Positions 6,599 through 15,569 are shown, counted from the stretch's first letter. The stretch is 28,413 nt of DNA from Colivivens sp963626085 (GCA_963626085.1 CAVFVJ010000021.1:1-28413); one strand, 5' to 3'. Notes: a model not told the origin generated them from the letters alone. Numbers and translations: made by a program.

Positions 6599-9379
6599 TT
6601 ATTTCAGTCTCTCCTGTATCATCCTGTTGATTTCTTCGTTTTCGCTATAGTTACTCTTCAGCGACAACAGATATTCACGTGCCTCAACCTGACGGTCTGT
6701 CTTCATGTACACGTCCGAAAGTAAGATGAACGCACGTGCCAGCCAATACTGGTGAGTGGTGCCCGACCCGATGAATTCTTGAAGAATCTGTTCAGATGCC
6801 TGATACTGATTAGTGTCGTAGGCATACTGCGCAAGAAGCACGTTGGCTTGCGCGCCATAGACTGTCTGTCTGTCATTTGTCAGTTCCTGTAAGTCCTTCA
6901 CTCCTTCCGTAGTTCTGTCCAAAGCCATGAGACTCTCCGCACGGTAGAGCAGTGCCTCAGCCACGATACTTTGAGAAGCCTTAGCATTTTGTATAATCTG
7001 TGTAGCCACGTCGACAGTCGTTTCATATTGTTTGGCGGCATAAGCGCATCTCAGACATCCTTCGATAGCATTCATTTGAATGTCTGCCGACTGGGTCTGC
7101 TGACGAAGTTGCGTATAGTACTGGTACGCCTGGTCATAATCACCGCTGTTCATCGACCGTACAGCTGCCTCATTCAGCATCTGGTCAAGTTCTTCTTCGC
7201 TTAGTCCCTTACCTGCTTTCTGGGCCAGTTCAGCATACTCACTTATCATGCCAGTTTCTGTATAGGCCTCTTTCAAGTTTACCAACGCAGTCTGCGCCTC
7301 TATGGTGTTGGGATAATTGCCTATGACCATGGCGTATGCCTGACGGGCCTCATCCTTCATGCCAGACTCTTGGTAGATCAATGCCATCTCATTACCTGCA
7401 ACCCGTGCTTTTTGACTTTGCGGATACTGGTTGATTACGTTGGCAAAAGCCTGAAGAGCCTCATTCTTGGCTCCGCTCTGCACATAAGCGCGCCCCTGTT
7501 CATAGAGAGCGTCAGCACCATACTGCGAACCCACATACTCTGTTCCCATCTGGCTGAGCAGTTCCACCTTCCTTGAGTAGTTGCCTTTCAGTCCTTCAAT
7601 GAACGCCTGTTGATAAATGGAGTAGTCACCGACCTTGTAATCTGTTTCTATCGCCCTCTGGTAAGTGGCGTAAGCGTCATCATACATACGGTCAGCAAAC
7701 TGGCAGTCCGCCAGTCGGTTCAAGGCATCGGCCTTCACCGTAGAGTCCGCTGCCGCAAGTCCGCTGCCGACAAACCTATTGAAGTAGGGTGCTGCCTGAC
7801 TGTATTTCTTCTGTTTGAACAGCGAGTAACCGAGGGAATAGAGTGCCTGACCATAGTTAACATGGTTGCGTGCTGCAGTCTTCACATATTTAGAGAGGTC
7901 AGCTTCAGCCTTGTCGTACATACCCTGTCGGTACTCAGACTCACCCCTCAGATACACAGCCTCTTTTGAACCGAGTCCTATAGCCTGAGTCATGTATGAG
8001 TCGGATTTGGTGTAGTTTCCTGCGATGAATTCCTGTACACCAAGGTTATACAGCACTTTTTGCTTTGCCTGTCTGATTTCCAGGCTTTGGTTCTTTATCT
8101 TATTGATAGATTCTAACGCTGCTGGATAGTTCTTGGTAGTAAAATAGACCTCCGACAAGTGTTTGCCTACACTGGAAGCATACTGTGAGTTCGGAAATTG
8201 GTTGAGGAAGCGTTCAAACACTTTCACTGACTCGCCAAAACCCATCGTATTTCCTTCATGTAGTGTAAGTGCATAGTTATAAAGTGCCTCCTCCTGTAGT
8301 CTATCGTTGACAGACATTTCTGAAGCTTGCTGGAATGCTATTTGTGCCTGTTTCTTGTTCTGACTGTGCACATAGCAGATACCAGCGTTTAACCATGCGT
8401 TCTGAGCAAGTTCGTCCGCAGCTATAGATGCGCTGCTGCTCAATATCGGCGCTGCTTTTGCATACTCCTGTATATTGAAGTAGCTCATTCCCAATTTATA
8501 CAGAGCGGTCCGCCGCGGTTGTTCCACGTTGTATGTATAACGGCTGAGAGCTTCAATCGCCTTAGTATAGTCCTTCTGATCATAGTATGCTTCGCCCCTG
8601 ATTCTGTGAATCTCATCGACATACTTCGGGTCAACAGGTGAACGTTCGGTTATAATAGTCGGTAGTTGGTTGTTGAGCAACGAAAGTGATTTCTGTGAGT
8701 GTCCGGTATGAAGATAGCAGTCTGCAAGGTAAACCATAGCACTATGTTCATAATCGCTGTCATGACTCACAATCTGGAAGTCGGTAATGGCTTCAGCATA
8801 ATTTTCCTTCACATACTGCACGTAACCAGAGTAGTACACCATGTCCATTTGATGAGTTTTGCAGCCTTGAAGCGACTGCAAAATAACCTCTGCCTCGCCA
8901 TAATTTCCTTGGTCAATATTGGCTATAGCCTCGCACACAAGCGATTCCTCACGCTCACGGTCAGTCATGTTCTGAATATTGTCTCTGTATACATTGTAGA
9001 CATACAAAGCCTCAGAATAATTGCCGTCCCGAACAAGAAGATTGGCACGAAGCAACGAAAGGCGGACAACACTGGTAGACTGCGGATAGGCGGTAATCCA
9101 CTTGCCGATGCGTGTGACTGTTCCTGGTTTATTGAGGAAATAGTCGCAGACCAGCGACTGCTCTTCTGCCCGCATCCGTTCACTCACAGGAATTTGACTC
9201 ATTCCAAGGAATGTCTTGAGTGACTGACTGGCTGCATAGAAATGTCCGTCCTCCATCAGACGTACCGCTTCCTCAAACGCCAGTGAACTTCTGCCCTCTG
9301 GGATATAACGCTGTGCTGAGACATTCATACACAAAGAGGCGTTCAATATGGACAGAACTAATATCTTTCTCGTGTGCAT
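6599..9379 (-). CDS. Large secreted tetratricopeptide-repeat protein
   Basis: A 926-residue protein with a signal peptide (residues 1-22, ...LCMNVSAQ), so periplasmic or attached to the outer membrane. Almost the whole mature chain is TPR-like helical hairpins. Recurring patterns such as 'A(L/I)..Y..(A/G).Y..A' are clear at YYDQKDYTKAIEALSRY, GMSYFNIQEYAKAAPIL and LGYSLFKQKKYSQAAPYFNRF. Several repeats have the 'YP.S..A..AL' linker found in YbgF/CpoB- and BamD-like periplasmic scaffolds. There is no catalytic motif. It is the first gene of the leftward operon with its own -7 box, and the barrel gene follows after 13 bases. A scaffold that docks onto the barrel is the simplest reading, but this is inference. 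No better-defined family is recognised. Confidence 0.85.
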   Translation of the reverse strand: MHTRKILVLSILNASLCMNVSAQRYIPEGRSSLAFEEAVRLMEDGHFYAASQSLKTFLGMSQIPVSERMRAEEQSLVCDYFLNKPGTVTRIGKWITAYPQSTSVVRLSLLRANLLVRDGNYSEALYVYNVYRDNIQNMTDREREESLVCEAIANIDQGNYGEAEVILQSLQGCKTHQMDMVYYSGYVQYVKENYAEAITDFQIVSHDSDYEHSAMVYLADCYLHTGHSQKSLSLLNNQLPTIITERSPVDPKYVDEIHRIRGEAYYDQKDYTKAIEALSRYTYNVEQPRRTALYKLGMSYFNIQEYAKAAPILSSSASIAADELAQNAWLNAGICYVHSQNKKQAQIAFQQASEMSVNDRLQEEALYNYALTLHEGNTMGFGESVKVFERFLNQFPNSQYASSVGKHLSEVYFTTKNYPAALESINKIKNQSLEIRQAKQKVLYNLGVQEFIAGNYTKSDSYMTQAIGLGSKEAVYLRGESEYRQGMYDKAEADLSKYVKTAARNHVNYGQALYSLGYSLFKQKKYSQAAPYFNRFVGSGLAAADSTVKADALNRLADCQFADRMYDDAYATYQRAIETDYKVGDYSIYQQAFIEGLKGNYSRKVELLSQMGTEYVGSQYGADALYEQGRAYVQSGAKNEALQAFANVINQYPQSQKARVAGNEMALIYQESGMKDEARQAYAMVIGNYPNTIEAQTALVNLKEAYTETGMISEYAELAQKAGKGLSEEELDQMLNEAAVRSMNSGDYDQAYQYYTQLRQQTQSADIQMNAIEGCLRCAYAAKQYETTVDVATQIIQNAKASQSIVAEALLYRAESLMALDRTTEGVKDLQELTNDRQTVYGAQANVLLAQYAYDTNQYQASEQILQEFIGSGTTHQYWLARAFILLSDVYMKTDRQVEAREYLLSLKSNYSENEEINRMIQERLK

Positions 9380-9416
9380 ATATTTTCAATCGAAACATTA
9401 AACAGATTGATTCATG

Positions 9417-9424
9417 CAAATATA
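9417..9424 (-). promoter_or_regulatory. -7 promoter box (TATATTTG) for the TPR/barrel/nadB/M16 operon
   Basis: Minus-strand TATATTTG matches TAnnTTTG. It lies 37 bases before the ATG of the TPR gene, giving a leader of about 30 bases. A clear TTTG -33 element is not visible. The next three genes have short gaps (13, 12 and 61 bases) and no exact -7 box, so this probably drives all four. Confidence 0.55.
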
Positions 9425-9547
9425 CACATAATAAATGAGAACAGCACGTTGCAACGTATGATAATTCGTTATTCTTACATTATATTATACGTCATTAATG
9501 AATAGAGTGAGATTATCAGGTAGGGTAACTTTCGATTATGCGGACAC

Positions 9548-10669
9548 TCAGTATCTTGCAAGGCGGTATCTTGCTCCCCCCTGTAAAACCACCAGCCCCT
9601 TCAGTTCTAATTCATAGAGGCAACTGCTTACAACGCTAAAGCCGCAACCACTCTCCACTATTATCTGGTTGATTGATTTACTGTCACAGTCCTTCAATGT
9701 TTCCACTATACGGGTCTCTTCATCAGTCAATACTGGGAAAAGCTCTCGCTGCACATCCACGATTTTATCGGTGTTCTTACAGCTCCATCCCATCGCTTCC
9801 AAGAAACCGTCTGCGGACTGTATCATCGTTGCCTTATTGCTACTGATTAATTTATTACATCCCTCACTGAATTCATCGTAGACTCGTCCCGGAAAAGCAA
9901 AAACATCTCGATTGTAAGAAGTAGCCAGTTCTGCCGTAATGAGCGATCCTCCATGGTTGGCACTCTCCACTACTATAGTGGCATCGCTTATAGCAGCCAC
10001 TATACGGTTTCTACGTACGAAGTTAACCTTATCTGGTTTAGTACCGCATAGGTATTCGGTCAGCAGTCCACCGTTACCCACCATCTGAGACGCCGTCTGT
10101 CGGTGCACAGCAGGATATATCCTATCAAGTCCGTGTGCAAGCACCCCTACCGTAGCCATACCATTCGCAAGTGCCTCTCTGTGAGCATGTATGTCAATGC
10201 CGTATGCCAGTCCACTCACAATCAGCACGTCTGGCAGTTTGCGTTGAAGATCTGCAATGAATGTCCTACAGATGTCCTTGCCGTACTGCGTACACCGTCG
10301 CGTACCAACCATATTAATCACATGACAGCAGTTTAGGTCTACGTTACCGCAGTAGAAAAGAATGACTGGAGCGTCGTGACATTCAACAAGACGATGAGGA
10401 TATTTGGGGTCGTTCATGCACAATGGTGTTATATGCTTGTCAGCAATAAGCCTCAGCTCCTTCTCCGCCAGTTCAAATGCTTCCTTGTTGTCAGAGAGCA
10501 ACTTGCAGAGCTGTGGGTTGGCATCGGATATAATGTCGGTCAGGTTGTCCTTATGCTCGAAGACAGCAGTAGCACTGCCAGCCTCCTCATACAGACGCTT
10601 TCCTATGACTACCCCTATATGAGGAATATTGGTAAGGGCAATGGAATAAAACACCTCCTGCTCGTCCAT
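9548..10669 (-). CDS. dprA: DNA-processing protein DprA (Smf)
   Basis: A 373-residue cytoplasmic protein of full DprA length. DprA binds incoming single-stranded DNA and loads RecA during natural transformation. The N-terminal part (about 1-75) has the helix-hairpin-helix-like region with ALTNIPHIGVVIGKRLYEE. The Rossmann-type core starts at VGTRRCTQYGK (121-131) and contains the signature VSGLAYGIDIHAHREAL (151-167). It also has VLAHGLDRIYP, VRRNRIVAAISDATIVVES and AFPGRVYDEFSEGCNKLI. A winged-helix domain (about 305-373) closes the protein. It starts 8 bases after the thioesterase stop and is the last gene of an operon with the acyl ligase. Its presence suggests possible DNA uptake, although dprA is widespread in bacteria not known to be competent. 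Confidence 0.96.
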   Translation of the reverse strand: MDEQEVFYSIALTNIPHIGVVIGKRLYEEAGSATAVFEHKDNLTDIISDANPQLCKLLSDNKEAFELAEKELRLIADKHITPLCMNDPKYPHRLVECHDAPVILFYCGNVDLNCCHVINMVGTRRCTQYGKDICRTFIADLQRKLPDVLIVSGLAYGIDIHAHREALANGMATVGVLAHGLDRIYPAVHRQTASQMVGNGGLLTEYLCGTKPDKVNFVRRNRIVAAISDATIVVESANHGGSLITAELATSYNRDVFAFPGRVYDEFSEGCNKLISSNKATMIQSADGFLEAMGWSCKNTDKIVDVQRELFPVLTDEETRIVETLKDCDSKSINQIIVESGCGFSVVSSCLYELELKGLVVLQGGARYRLARY

Positions 10670-10677
10670 ACCGCCTA

Positions 10678-11055
10678 TTATAACAAATCTACGTTACCGA
10701 GCTTACCATTAACCAGACAGACGGTGTCCACACATCCCTTCACAGCCAGTTTCATGTCTGGCAAACGGTAGATGTCTTGTTGAAAGACGTATTTGAAGCC
10801 GTCGTGTACGTATCCAGTACGGACAACGAATTCGTCTCCGCTACGTAGCGGACATTTGAAGCGTAATGTTATGCTAGACACGACAGCATCAATACCGTTC
10901 TCGTGCAGTTCTGAAAAGCTGATACTTCTCGACAACAGGAACTCATGTCTAGCGTGTTCAAGGTAGTGTTGGTAATTTGCATTATTTACAATTCCCTGAA
11001 GGTCGCACTCATAGTCACGGACCTTCATCTTTATCTCATGCACATACTCCTTCAT
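10678..11055 (-). CDS. Acyl-CoA thioesterase, hotdog fold (4HBT/YbgC-like)
   Basis: A 125-residue single-domain hotdog protein, the normal size for the family. The N-terminal block VRDYECDLQGIVNNANYQHYLEHARHEFL is the family signature. D18 in D-x-x-G is the position of the catalytic aspartate of YbgC-type enzymes, and the long hotdog helix follows. The rest is the five-stranded sheet (SSITLRFKCPLRSGDEFVVRTGYV). It should split acyl-CoA or acyl-ACP thioesters in the cytoplasm; chain length cannot be told. It lies 29 bases after the acyl ligase gene and 8 bases before dprA, so the ligase and thioesterase are probably co-expressed and act on the same acyl pool. Confidence 0.9.
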   Translation of the reverse strand: MKEYVHEIKMKVRDYECDLQGIVNNANYQHYLEHARHEFLLSRSISFSELHENGIDAVVSSITLRFKCPLRSGDEFVVRTGYVHDGFKYVFQQDIYRLPDMKLAVKGCVDTVCLVNGKLGNVDLL

Positions 11056-11084
11056 AATTCAGCTTGGTTTTGTTACGACAACGG

Positions 11085-12752
11085 TCATTTGTACATATAC
11101 CGTTTGATATTCTTCTTAGGTGTCTTCTCGAACTCCTCTGTCCTCACTTCAAAACTGGTGAGCTGGGCAAACTTAGGTAAAAGCTCATTCACTGCATGTC
11201 GAGAACTCTCGAACACATATTGCAACTGTCCTGTATGTATTTTATTTTTCTCCAGAGTAGCGTCATTCACGTAGACCAACGCCACAAACTTTTGGTCTCT
11301 TTGCACAAGCACACATTCGTCCGCAATAGTGTTGCTCAGTATCACATCCTCTATTTCTTCAGGGTAGACGTTTTGTCCATTAGCCCCCAACAGCATGTTT
11401 TTCTTACGTCCACGGATGAAAATGAACCCTTCATCGTCAACAGTCACTAAATCACCAGTGTGCAACCAACCATCTTTTTCCAAAACCTCAGAAGTCGCCT
11501 CCGGATTTTTATAGTAGCCCGTCATCACATTAGTTCCCCTTGTCAAGAGTTCACCGGCACGGTTCTGAGGGTCATCGCTCAGCACCTTAATCTCCATACG
11601 GTCTACGACCTTGCCACACGAGCCGACCTTGCTCTGCTTAAAACCAACATAACTGATTAGCGGAGCGCATTCGGTCATGCCGTAACCAGTGGTACATGGG
11701 AATTTAATTTTGTGCAGGAACGCGTCAACCTCCTTGTTGACCGCTGCACCTCCGAAAATCATCTCCTTGAACTGACCTCCGAAGAGAGCTATTAAGCGCT
11801 TCCTTATCTTCTTGTATACCAAACATCTTAGTCCTGGTATTGACAAAAGCAATTTCATTTTCGAAGTCTTCATCTTCGGAAGCACCATCCCTTGTATTAT
11901 CTTCTCGATAATGAGCGGCACTGTGACTACCATGAACGGGCGAACATCTGCAAATGCCTTAAGCAGTACCTGCGGACTCGGTATACGTGTGAGTAGATAA
12001 ACTGGACGACCTGTTGTCATCGGATACAAGAACTCGATGGCGAATCCATACATGTGTGCCATAGGCAAGATAGACATGAACTTGTCGTTCTCTGTCGGGT
12101 GAGGTAGCACATCCAGGCAGAACACCACATTTGACCAAAATGTACGATATGGAAGCATCACTCCCTTCGGGTTGCCAGTAGATCCCGACGTGTAGCTGAT
12201 GAGGGCCAGTTCTTCAAGGTCTATCTCCTTAAAATCAACATCATCAGACTTCACACCCTCCGGATAAAGTTTTGCAAACTCCTCATCAGCTTGTTCGAAA
12301 GCCTTCGTAAGTTCCGTATCCCTTTTCTCGTTCTCTGCAAACGGGCGGAATGTGGTAATGTTTATCAACAGGTCTTTGTCGATAACACTCGCACGTTCGT
12401 ACACATTGGCATTGGTTATAAGAAGTTTCGCCTCAGAGTGTTTTGTCAAGTTCTCTATTTGGTCTATGTGAAAATCTGCCAACAATGGTACACTGACTGC
12501 ACCATAAGTAAAGATGCTGAGGAATGACACCGCCCAGTTGGCACTGTTTTTGTCGCATATCGCCACCTTGTCTCCAGGCTTAATCCCATACTGCTCAAAC
12601 ATCAGATGGTATTTCTTTATTATCTCAAATACGTCCTTATGAGTATAGGCTATGTCTGTGCCATAGTCGGCAAATGCCAATGAGTTCCACTCCTTTTTGA
12701 ACATTGCATTGATATGAGCCATCATTGGCCTATCTTTCAGATTAGTCGTCAT
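11085..12752 (-). CDS. AMP-forming acyl ligase (long-chain fatty acid-CoA or -ACP ligase)
   Basis: A 555-residue member of the ANL adenylating superfamily. Motifs in order: P-loop-like YTSGSTGNPKGVMLP (187-201), TTGYGMTECAPLIS (354-367), GWLHTGDLVTVDDEGFIFIRGRKKNM (428-453), YPEEIEDVI (463-471) and a C-terminal lysine-rich TPKKNIKRYMYK that holds the adenylation lysine. It activates a carboxylic acid with ATP and passes it to a thiol. The long linker between the first two motifs and the absence of extra domains suit fatty-acid substrates, but specificity is inferred. It is the first gene of a leftward operon with a thioesterase and dprA, and is divergent from hypD. A -7 box lies about 70 bases upstream. 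Confidence 0.92.
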   Translation of the reverse strand: MTTNLKDRPMMAHINAMFKKEWNSLAFADYGTDIAYTHKDVFEIIKKYHLMFEQYGIKPGDKVAICDKNSANWAVSFLSIFTYGAVSVPLLADFHIDQIENLTKHSEAKLLITNANVYERASVIDKDLLINITTFRPFAENEKRDTELTKAFEQADEEFAKLYPEGVKSDDVDFKEIDLEELALISYTSGSTGNPKGVMLPYRTFWSNVVFCLDVLPHPTENDKFMSILPMAHMYGFAIEFLYPMTTGRPVYLLTRIPSPQVLLKAFADVRPFMVVTVPLIIEKIIQGMVLPKMKTSKMKLLLSIPGLRCLVYKKIRKRLIALFGGQFKEMIFGGAAVNKEVDAFLHKIKFPCTTGYGMTECAPLISYVGFKQSKVGSCGKVVDRMEIKVLSDDPQNRAGELLTRGTNVMTGYYKNPEATSEVLEKDGWLHTGDLVTVDDEGFIFIRGRKKNMLLGANGQNVYPEEIEDVILSNTIADECVLVQRDQKFVALVYVNDATLEKNKIHTGQLQYVFESSRHAVNELLPKFAQLTSFEVRTEEFEKTPKKNIKRYMYK

Positions 12753-12824
12753 AATAACTTCTTACTTCGGGTTTAATTAAATAATAGTTTCCATTGAAAA
12801 CTGCGTAAATGCGCTTGTTTTGTG

Positions 12825-12832
12825 CAAAATTA
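12825..12832 (-). promoter_or_regulatory. -7 promoter box (TAATTTTG) for the acyl ligase operon
   Basis: Minus-strand TAATTTTG matches the Bacteroidetes -7 consensus exactly. It is 72 bases upstream of the ATG at 12752, giving a leader of about 65-70 bases. No clear TTTG was found at the -33 distance. Confidence 0.55.
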
Positions 12833-13017
12833 GAGGATTTCTTTCATGTAGGCACCATATATTATTGAAAAAATGTGCTCCCGACACCAGTTTTCACATT
12901 TCGCACAGTTTTGCGCACTCAACATTGCACCTGCATATCGCTAGTTGCTACCACTGTACGCATTAGTCAAACCATATGTATAATAAAAGTAAAAAGGAGT
13001 CTGCACGCACAATAAAC

Positions 13018-13035
13018 AGTTGACTTTAATCAACT
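13018..13035. promoter_or_regulatory. FNR/CRP-family-like operator upstream of hypD
   Basis: The palindrome AGTTGA-CTTTAA-TCAACT contains TTGACTTTAATCAA at 13020-13033. This differs at one defined position from the FNR consensus TTGAT-N4-ATCAA. Its centre lies about 78 bases before the predicted hypD transcription start, a usual distance for an activator of this family. A role in oxygen- or redox-dependent control of a glycyl radical enzyme is reasonable but inferred. Confidence 0.5.
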
Positions 13036-13050
13036 ATTTATTTTAACCAC

Positions 13051-13070
13051 ATAAATAGACTTGTATTTAT
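13051..13070. promoter_or_regulatory. Second operator-like palindrome abutting the hypD -33 element
   Basis: ATAAATA and TATTTAT form a perfect 7-base inverted repeat with a 6-base spacer (GACTTG). It ends at the base before the -33 TTTG (13071). The spacing suits a dimeric regulator and the position would let it touch RNA polymerase. It is very AT-rich, so chance is a real alternative. Confidence 0.35.
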
Positions 13071-13101
13071 TTTGCGACAAATCGCTTAAGTTGTAATTTT
13101 G
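13071..13101 (+). promoter_or_regulatory. hypD promoter (TTTG-N19-TAATTTTG)
   Basis: TTTG at 13071-13074 and TAATTTTG at 13094-13101 are separated by 19 bases, a full match to the Bacteroidetes primary sigma promoter. Transcription would start near 13,105, leaving a leader of nearly 40 bases before the ATG at 13143. Confidence 0.75.
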
Positions 13102-13142
13102 CGCTGTTATAAATTACAGAATCCATAAACACAAACAAGAAG

Positions 13143-15542
13143 ATGAATTTCCCATTACAAAACCCGCAGAACGACGGAGGAATGAACGACCGTATCAAGC
13201 GTCTGCACCAACAGAGTCTGGATACACCAGCAACCTTGACCATTGAGAGGGCTCTTATCGAGACCGAATTCTATAAAGAGAATGAAGGAAAATGGCCTAT
13301 TGCCGTATTGCGCGCAAAAAACTTCTACGAAATATGCAAGAAGAAGACCATCTATATCGGTGACGATGAACTGATTGTGGGTGAACGTGGACCGAAGCCC
13401 AAGGCTGTGCCTACCTTCCCCGAACTTACTTGCCACTCCGTGCAGGATCTTCATGTGCTCGACACACGTGAACTCCAGCCGTACCATATTAGCCAAGAAG
13501 ACATCGACACCTACGAGAAGGTCGTCATCCCATTTTGGGAAGGCAAGACCCAACGTGAACGAATATTCGGACACGTGAGCAACGAATGGAATGAAGCATA
13601 CAAAGCAGGTGTATTCACCGAGTTCATGGAACAGCGTGCCGCAGGTCACACAGCCATGGACGGTAAGATGTACCACACTGGATTACTAGACCTAAAAGCA
13701 AGAATAGAAAAGGAGATAAGCGAACTTGATTACATCAACGATCCGTTTGCTACTGACAAGCAACAGGAACTGGAGGGTATGGCAATATCTTGCGATGCAG
13801 CAATACTCTTTGCTGAGCGTCACGCCAAGCTGGCAGAAGAGAAGGCTGCACAATGTACAGACCCGAAGCGTAAGACCGAGTTGGAGAAAATCGCAGAAGT
13901 ATGTCATTGGGTACCAGCTCATGCTCCACGCGACATGTGGGAAGCTATCCAGATGTACTGGTTCGTACACCTCGGGACAGTGACCGAACTCAACGGTTGG
14001 GACAGTATGAACCCTGGACACATCGACCAGCATTTGTATCCGTTCTACCAGAAGGGCCTCGAAGACGGTACACTCACACGTGACAAAGCCAAGGAACTCA
14101 TCAGTTGTCTCTGGATTAAGTTTAACAACCAGCCGGCACCTCCAAAAGTAGGAGTCACTGCACTAGAATCTGGCACATACAACGACTTTACCAACATCAA
14201 TATAGGCGGTATCACACGAGACGGCAAAGATGGTTCCAATGAACTTTCATATGTAATACTCGAAGTACAGGAGGAATTACATGAGCTTCAGCCTGGACTC
14301 TCTATTCATATCAGCAAGGTGACACCAGACAAGTTCCTATTGGCTGGATGCAAACTCATCCGTCAAGGCTTCGGCTATCCATCCGTCTTCAACCCCGATG
14401 AATATACTAAGGAACTTGTGAACCAAGGCAAGACACAGGAAGATGCCAACGAAGGCGGTTGCTCTGGTTGCATCGAGGTGGGTGCGTTCGGAAAGGAAGC
14501 TTACCTGCTCACTGGCTACCTCAACACGCCTAAGATTCTTGAAATCACACTCCATAATGGTATCGACCCGATGACAGGCAAGAAGATTGGTCTGGAGACA
14601 GGTGACCCACGCGACTTCAAGTCATTCGAGGAATTGTATGAGGCATGGCACAAACAGATGATTTACTTTGTGAACCTCAAACTGTCGGTCAACAACTACA
14701 TAGAACGCATGTTCTCGCTCTATGCTCCAGCCACGTTCCTCAGTCTTTTCATCGACGACTGTATCAGCAACGGCAAAGACTACTACAGCGGTGGAGCACG
14801 CTACAACACCACATACATCCAATGTACTGGACTCGGTACAACTACCGACTGCTTTACCACACTCAAGAAGCACGTCTTCGAGGATCACCGCTACACAATG
14901 GACGAGCTATTGAAGGTTGTTGACAATAACTTCGACGGCAACGAAAAGATACGCCAATATATCATCAACCATACACCGTTCTTCGGCAACGACGATGACT
15001 ACGCAGACACTATTGCCGTGCGCATCTACAATGACCTGCTGGCAGCCATCGTGGGGCGTCCTAACACACGAGGCGGCAAGACCCAACTCAATATGCTCAG
15101 CACTACCTGTCACAACTATTTCGGCAGTGTGTGCAAAGCCAGTGTCAACGGACGTTTCTCCAAATTTGCGATATCCGACGGTACTTCACCTGCACATGGA
15201 GCAGATACCAATGGTCCGACATCGGTAATCAAGTCACTCGGCAAACTCGACCAAACGAAGAGTGGCGGTACACTGCTCAACGTACGTTTCGTGCCAAACC
15301 TCTTGAAGAGGGACGAAGACCTGAAGAAGCTGTCAAGTCTCATTCGCACTTACTTCTCTCTGGGAGGTCACCACATTCAGTTCAACATAGTAGACACAGA
15401 AACCTTGCACGACGCACAGGAAAATCCAGATAACTACAAGGATCTGCTCGTACGCGTTGCCGGTTACAGCGACTACTTCAACGACATGACAGAACAACTT
15501 CAGAATGAAATTATCGCACGTACGGAGAATGACGAGTTCTAA
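13143..15542 (+). CDS. hypD: Glycyl radical enzyme, trans-4-hydroxy-L-proline dehydratase (HypD type)
   Basis: A 799-residue oxygen-sensitive enzyme of the pyruvate formate-lyase superfamily. The catalytic cysteine is C443 in GGCSGCIEVG, with E445 two residues on. The glycyl radical site is G774 in RVAGYSDYF. As I recall the Clostridioides difficile HypD structure, its substrate and catalytic residues are F152, H160, D278, S334, C434, E436, Y450, T645 and G765. With a constant offset of 9 the same residues stand here at F161, H169, D287, S343, C443, E445, Y459, T654 and G774. This points to HypD rather than PFL, glycerol or choline enzymes. HypD dehydrates hydroxyproline to pyrroline-5-carboxylate, which P5C reductase turns into proline; no proC is in this window. 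Met14 is an alternative start, near the start of the clostridial protein. The activase gene follows after 27 bases. Confidence 0.9.
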   Translation: MNFPLQNPQNDGGMNDRIKRLHQQSLDTPATLTIERALIETEFYKENEGKWPIAVLRAKNFYEICKKKTIYIGDDELIVGERGPKPKAVPTFPELTCHSVQDLHVLDTRELQPYHISQEDIDTYEKVVIPFWEGKTQRERIFGHVSNEWNEAYKAGVFTEFMEQRAAGHTAMDGKMYHTGLLDLKARIEKEISELDYINDPFATDKQQELEGMAISCDAAILFAERHAKLAEEKAAQCTDPKRKTELEKIAEVCHWVPAHAPRDMWEAIQMYWFVHLGTVTELNGWDSMNPGHIDQHLYPFYQKGLEDGTLTRDKAKELISCLWIKFNNQPAPPKVGVTALESGTYNDFTNINIGGITRDGKDGSNELSYVILEVQEELHELQPGLSIHISKVTPDKFLLAGCKLIRQGFGYPSVFNPDEYTKELVNQGKTQEDANEGGCSGCIEVGAFGKEAYLLTGYLNTPKILEITLHNGIDPMTGKKIGLETGDPRDFKSFEELYEAWHKQMIYFVNLKLSVNNYIERMFSLYAPATFLSLFIDDCISNGKDYYSGGARYNTTYIQCTGLGTTTDCFTTLKKHVFEDHRYTMDELLKVVDNNFDGNEKIRQYIINHTPFFGNDDDYADTIAVRIYNDLLAAIVGRPNTRGGKTQLNMLSTTCHNYFGSVCKASVNGRFSKFAISDGTSPAHGADTNGPTSVIKSLGKLDQTKSGGTLLNVRFVPNLLKRDEDLKKLSSLIRTYFSLGGHHIQFNIVDTETLHDAQENPDNYKDLLVRVAGYSDYFNDMTEQLQNEIIARTENDEF

Positions 15543-15569
15543 TAGGTAGAAAATTATTAATAAACAGAC

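Larger units (their letters stand above)
12753..13142. other. Divergent intergenic region between acyl ligase and hypD
   Basis: This 390-base AT-rich gap holds no convincing gene. It contains a -7 box for each divergent gene, a -33 element for hypD and two palindromes described separately. About 12,890-12,930 also shows two similar short stretches (TTTCGCACAG and TTTTGCGCAC) side by side, of unknown meaning. Confidence 0.8.

Noticed and set aside
9425..9547. Terminator for dprA in the gap before the TPR gene
   Set aside because: Only short AT-rich complementarities (ACGTAT/ATACGT) and no stable stem with a T tract.
13020..13025. TTGACT read as a sigma-70 -35 box
   Set aside because: Bacteroidetes promoters use TTTG/TAnnTTTG, and an exact one lies downstream; the hexamer is better explained as half of the palindrome.
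13176..13184. GGAGGA before the internal ATG of hypD as a Shine-Dalgarno site deciding a later start at 13182
   Set aside because: It abuts the ATG with no spacing and Bacteroidetes rely little on such sites. The later start remains possible from alignment but is not proven by this motif.
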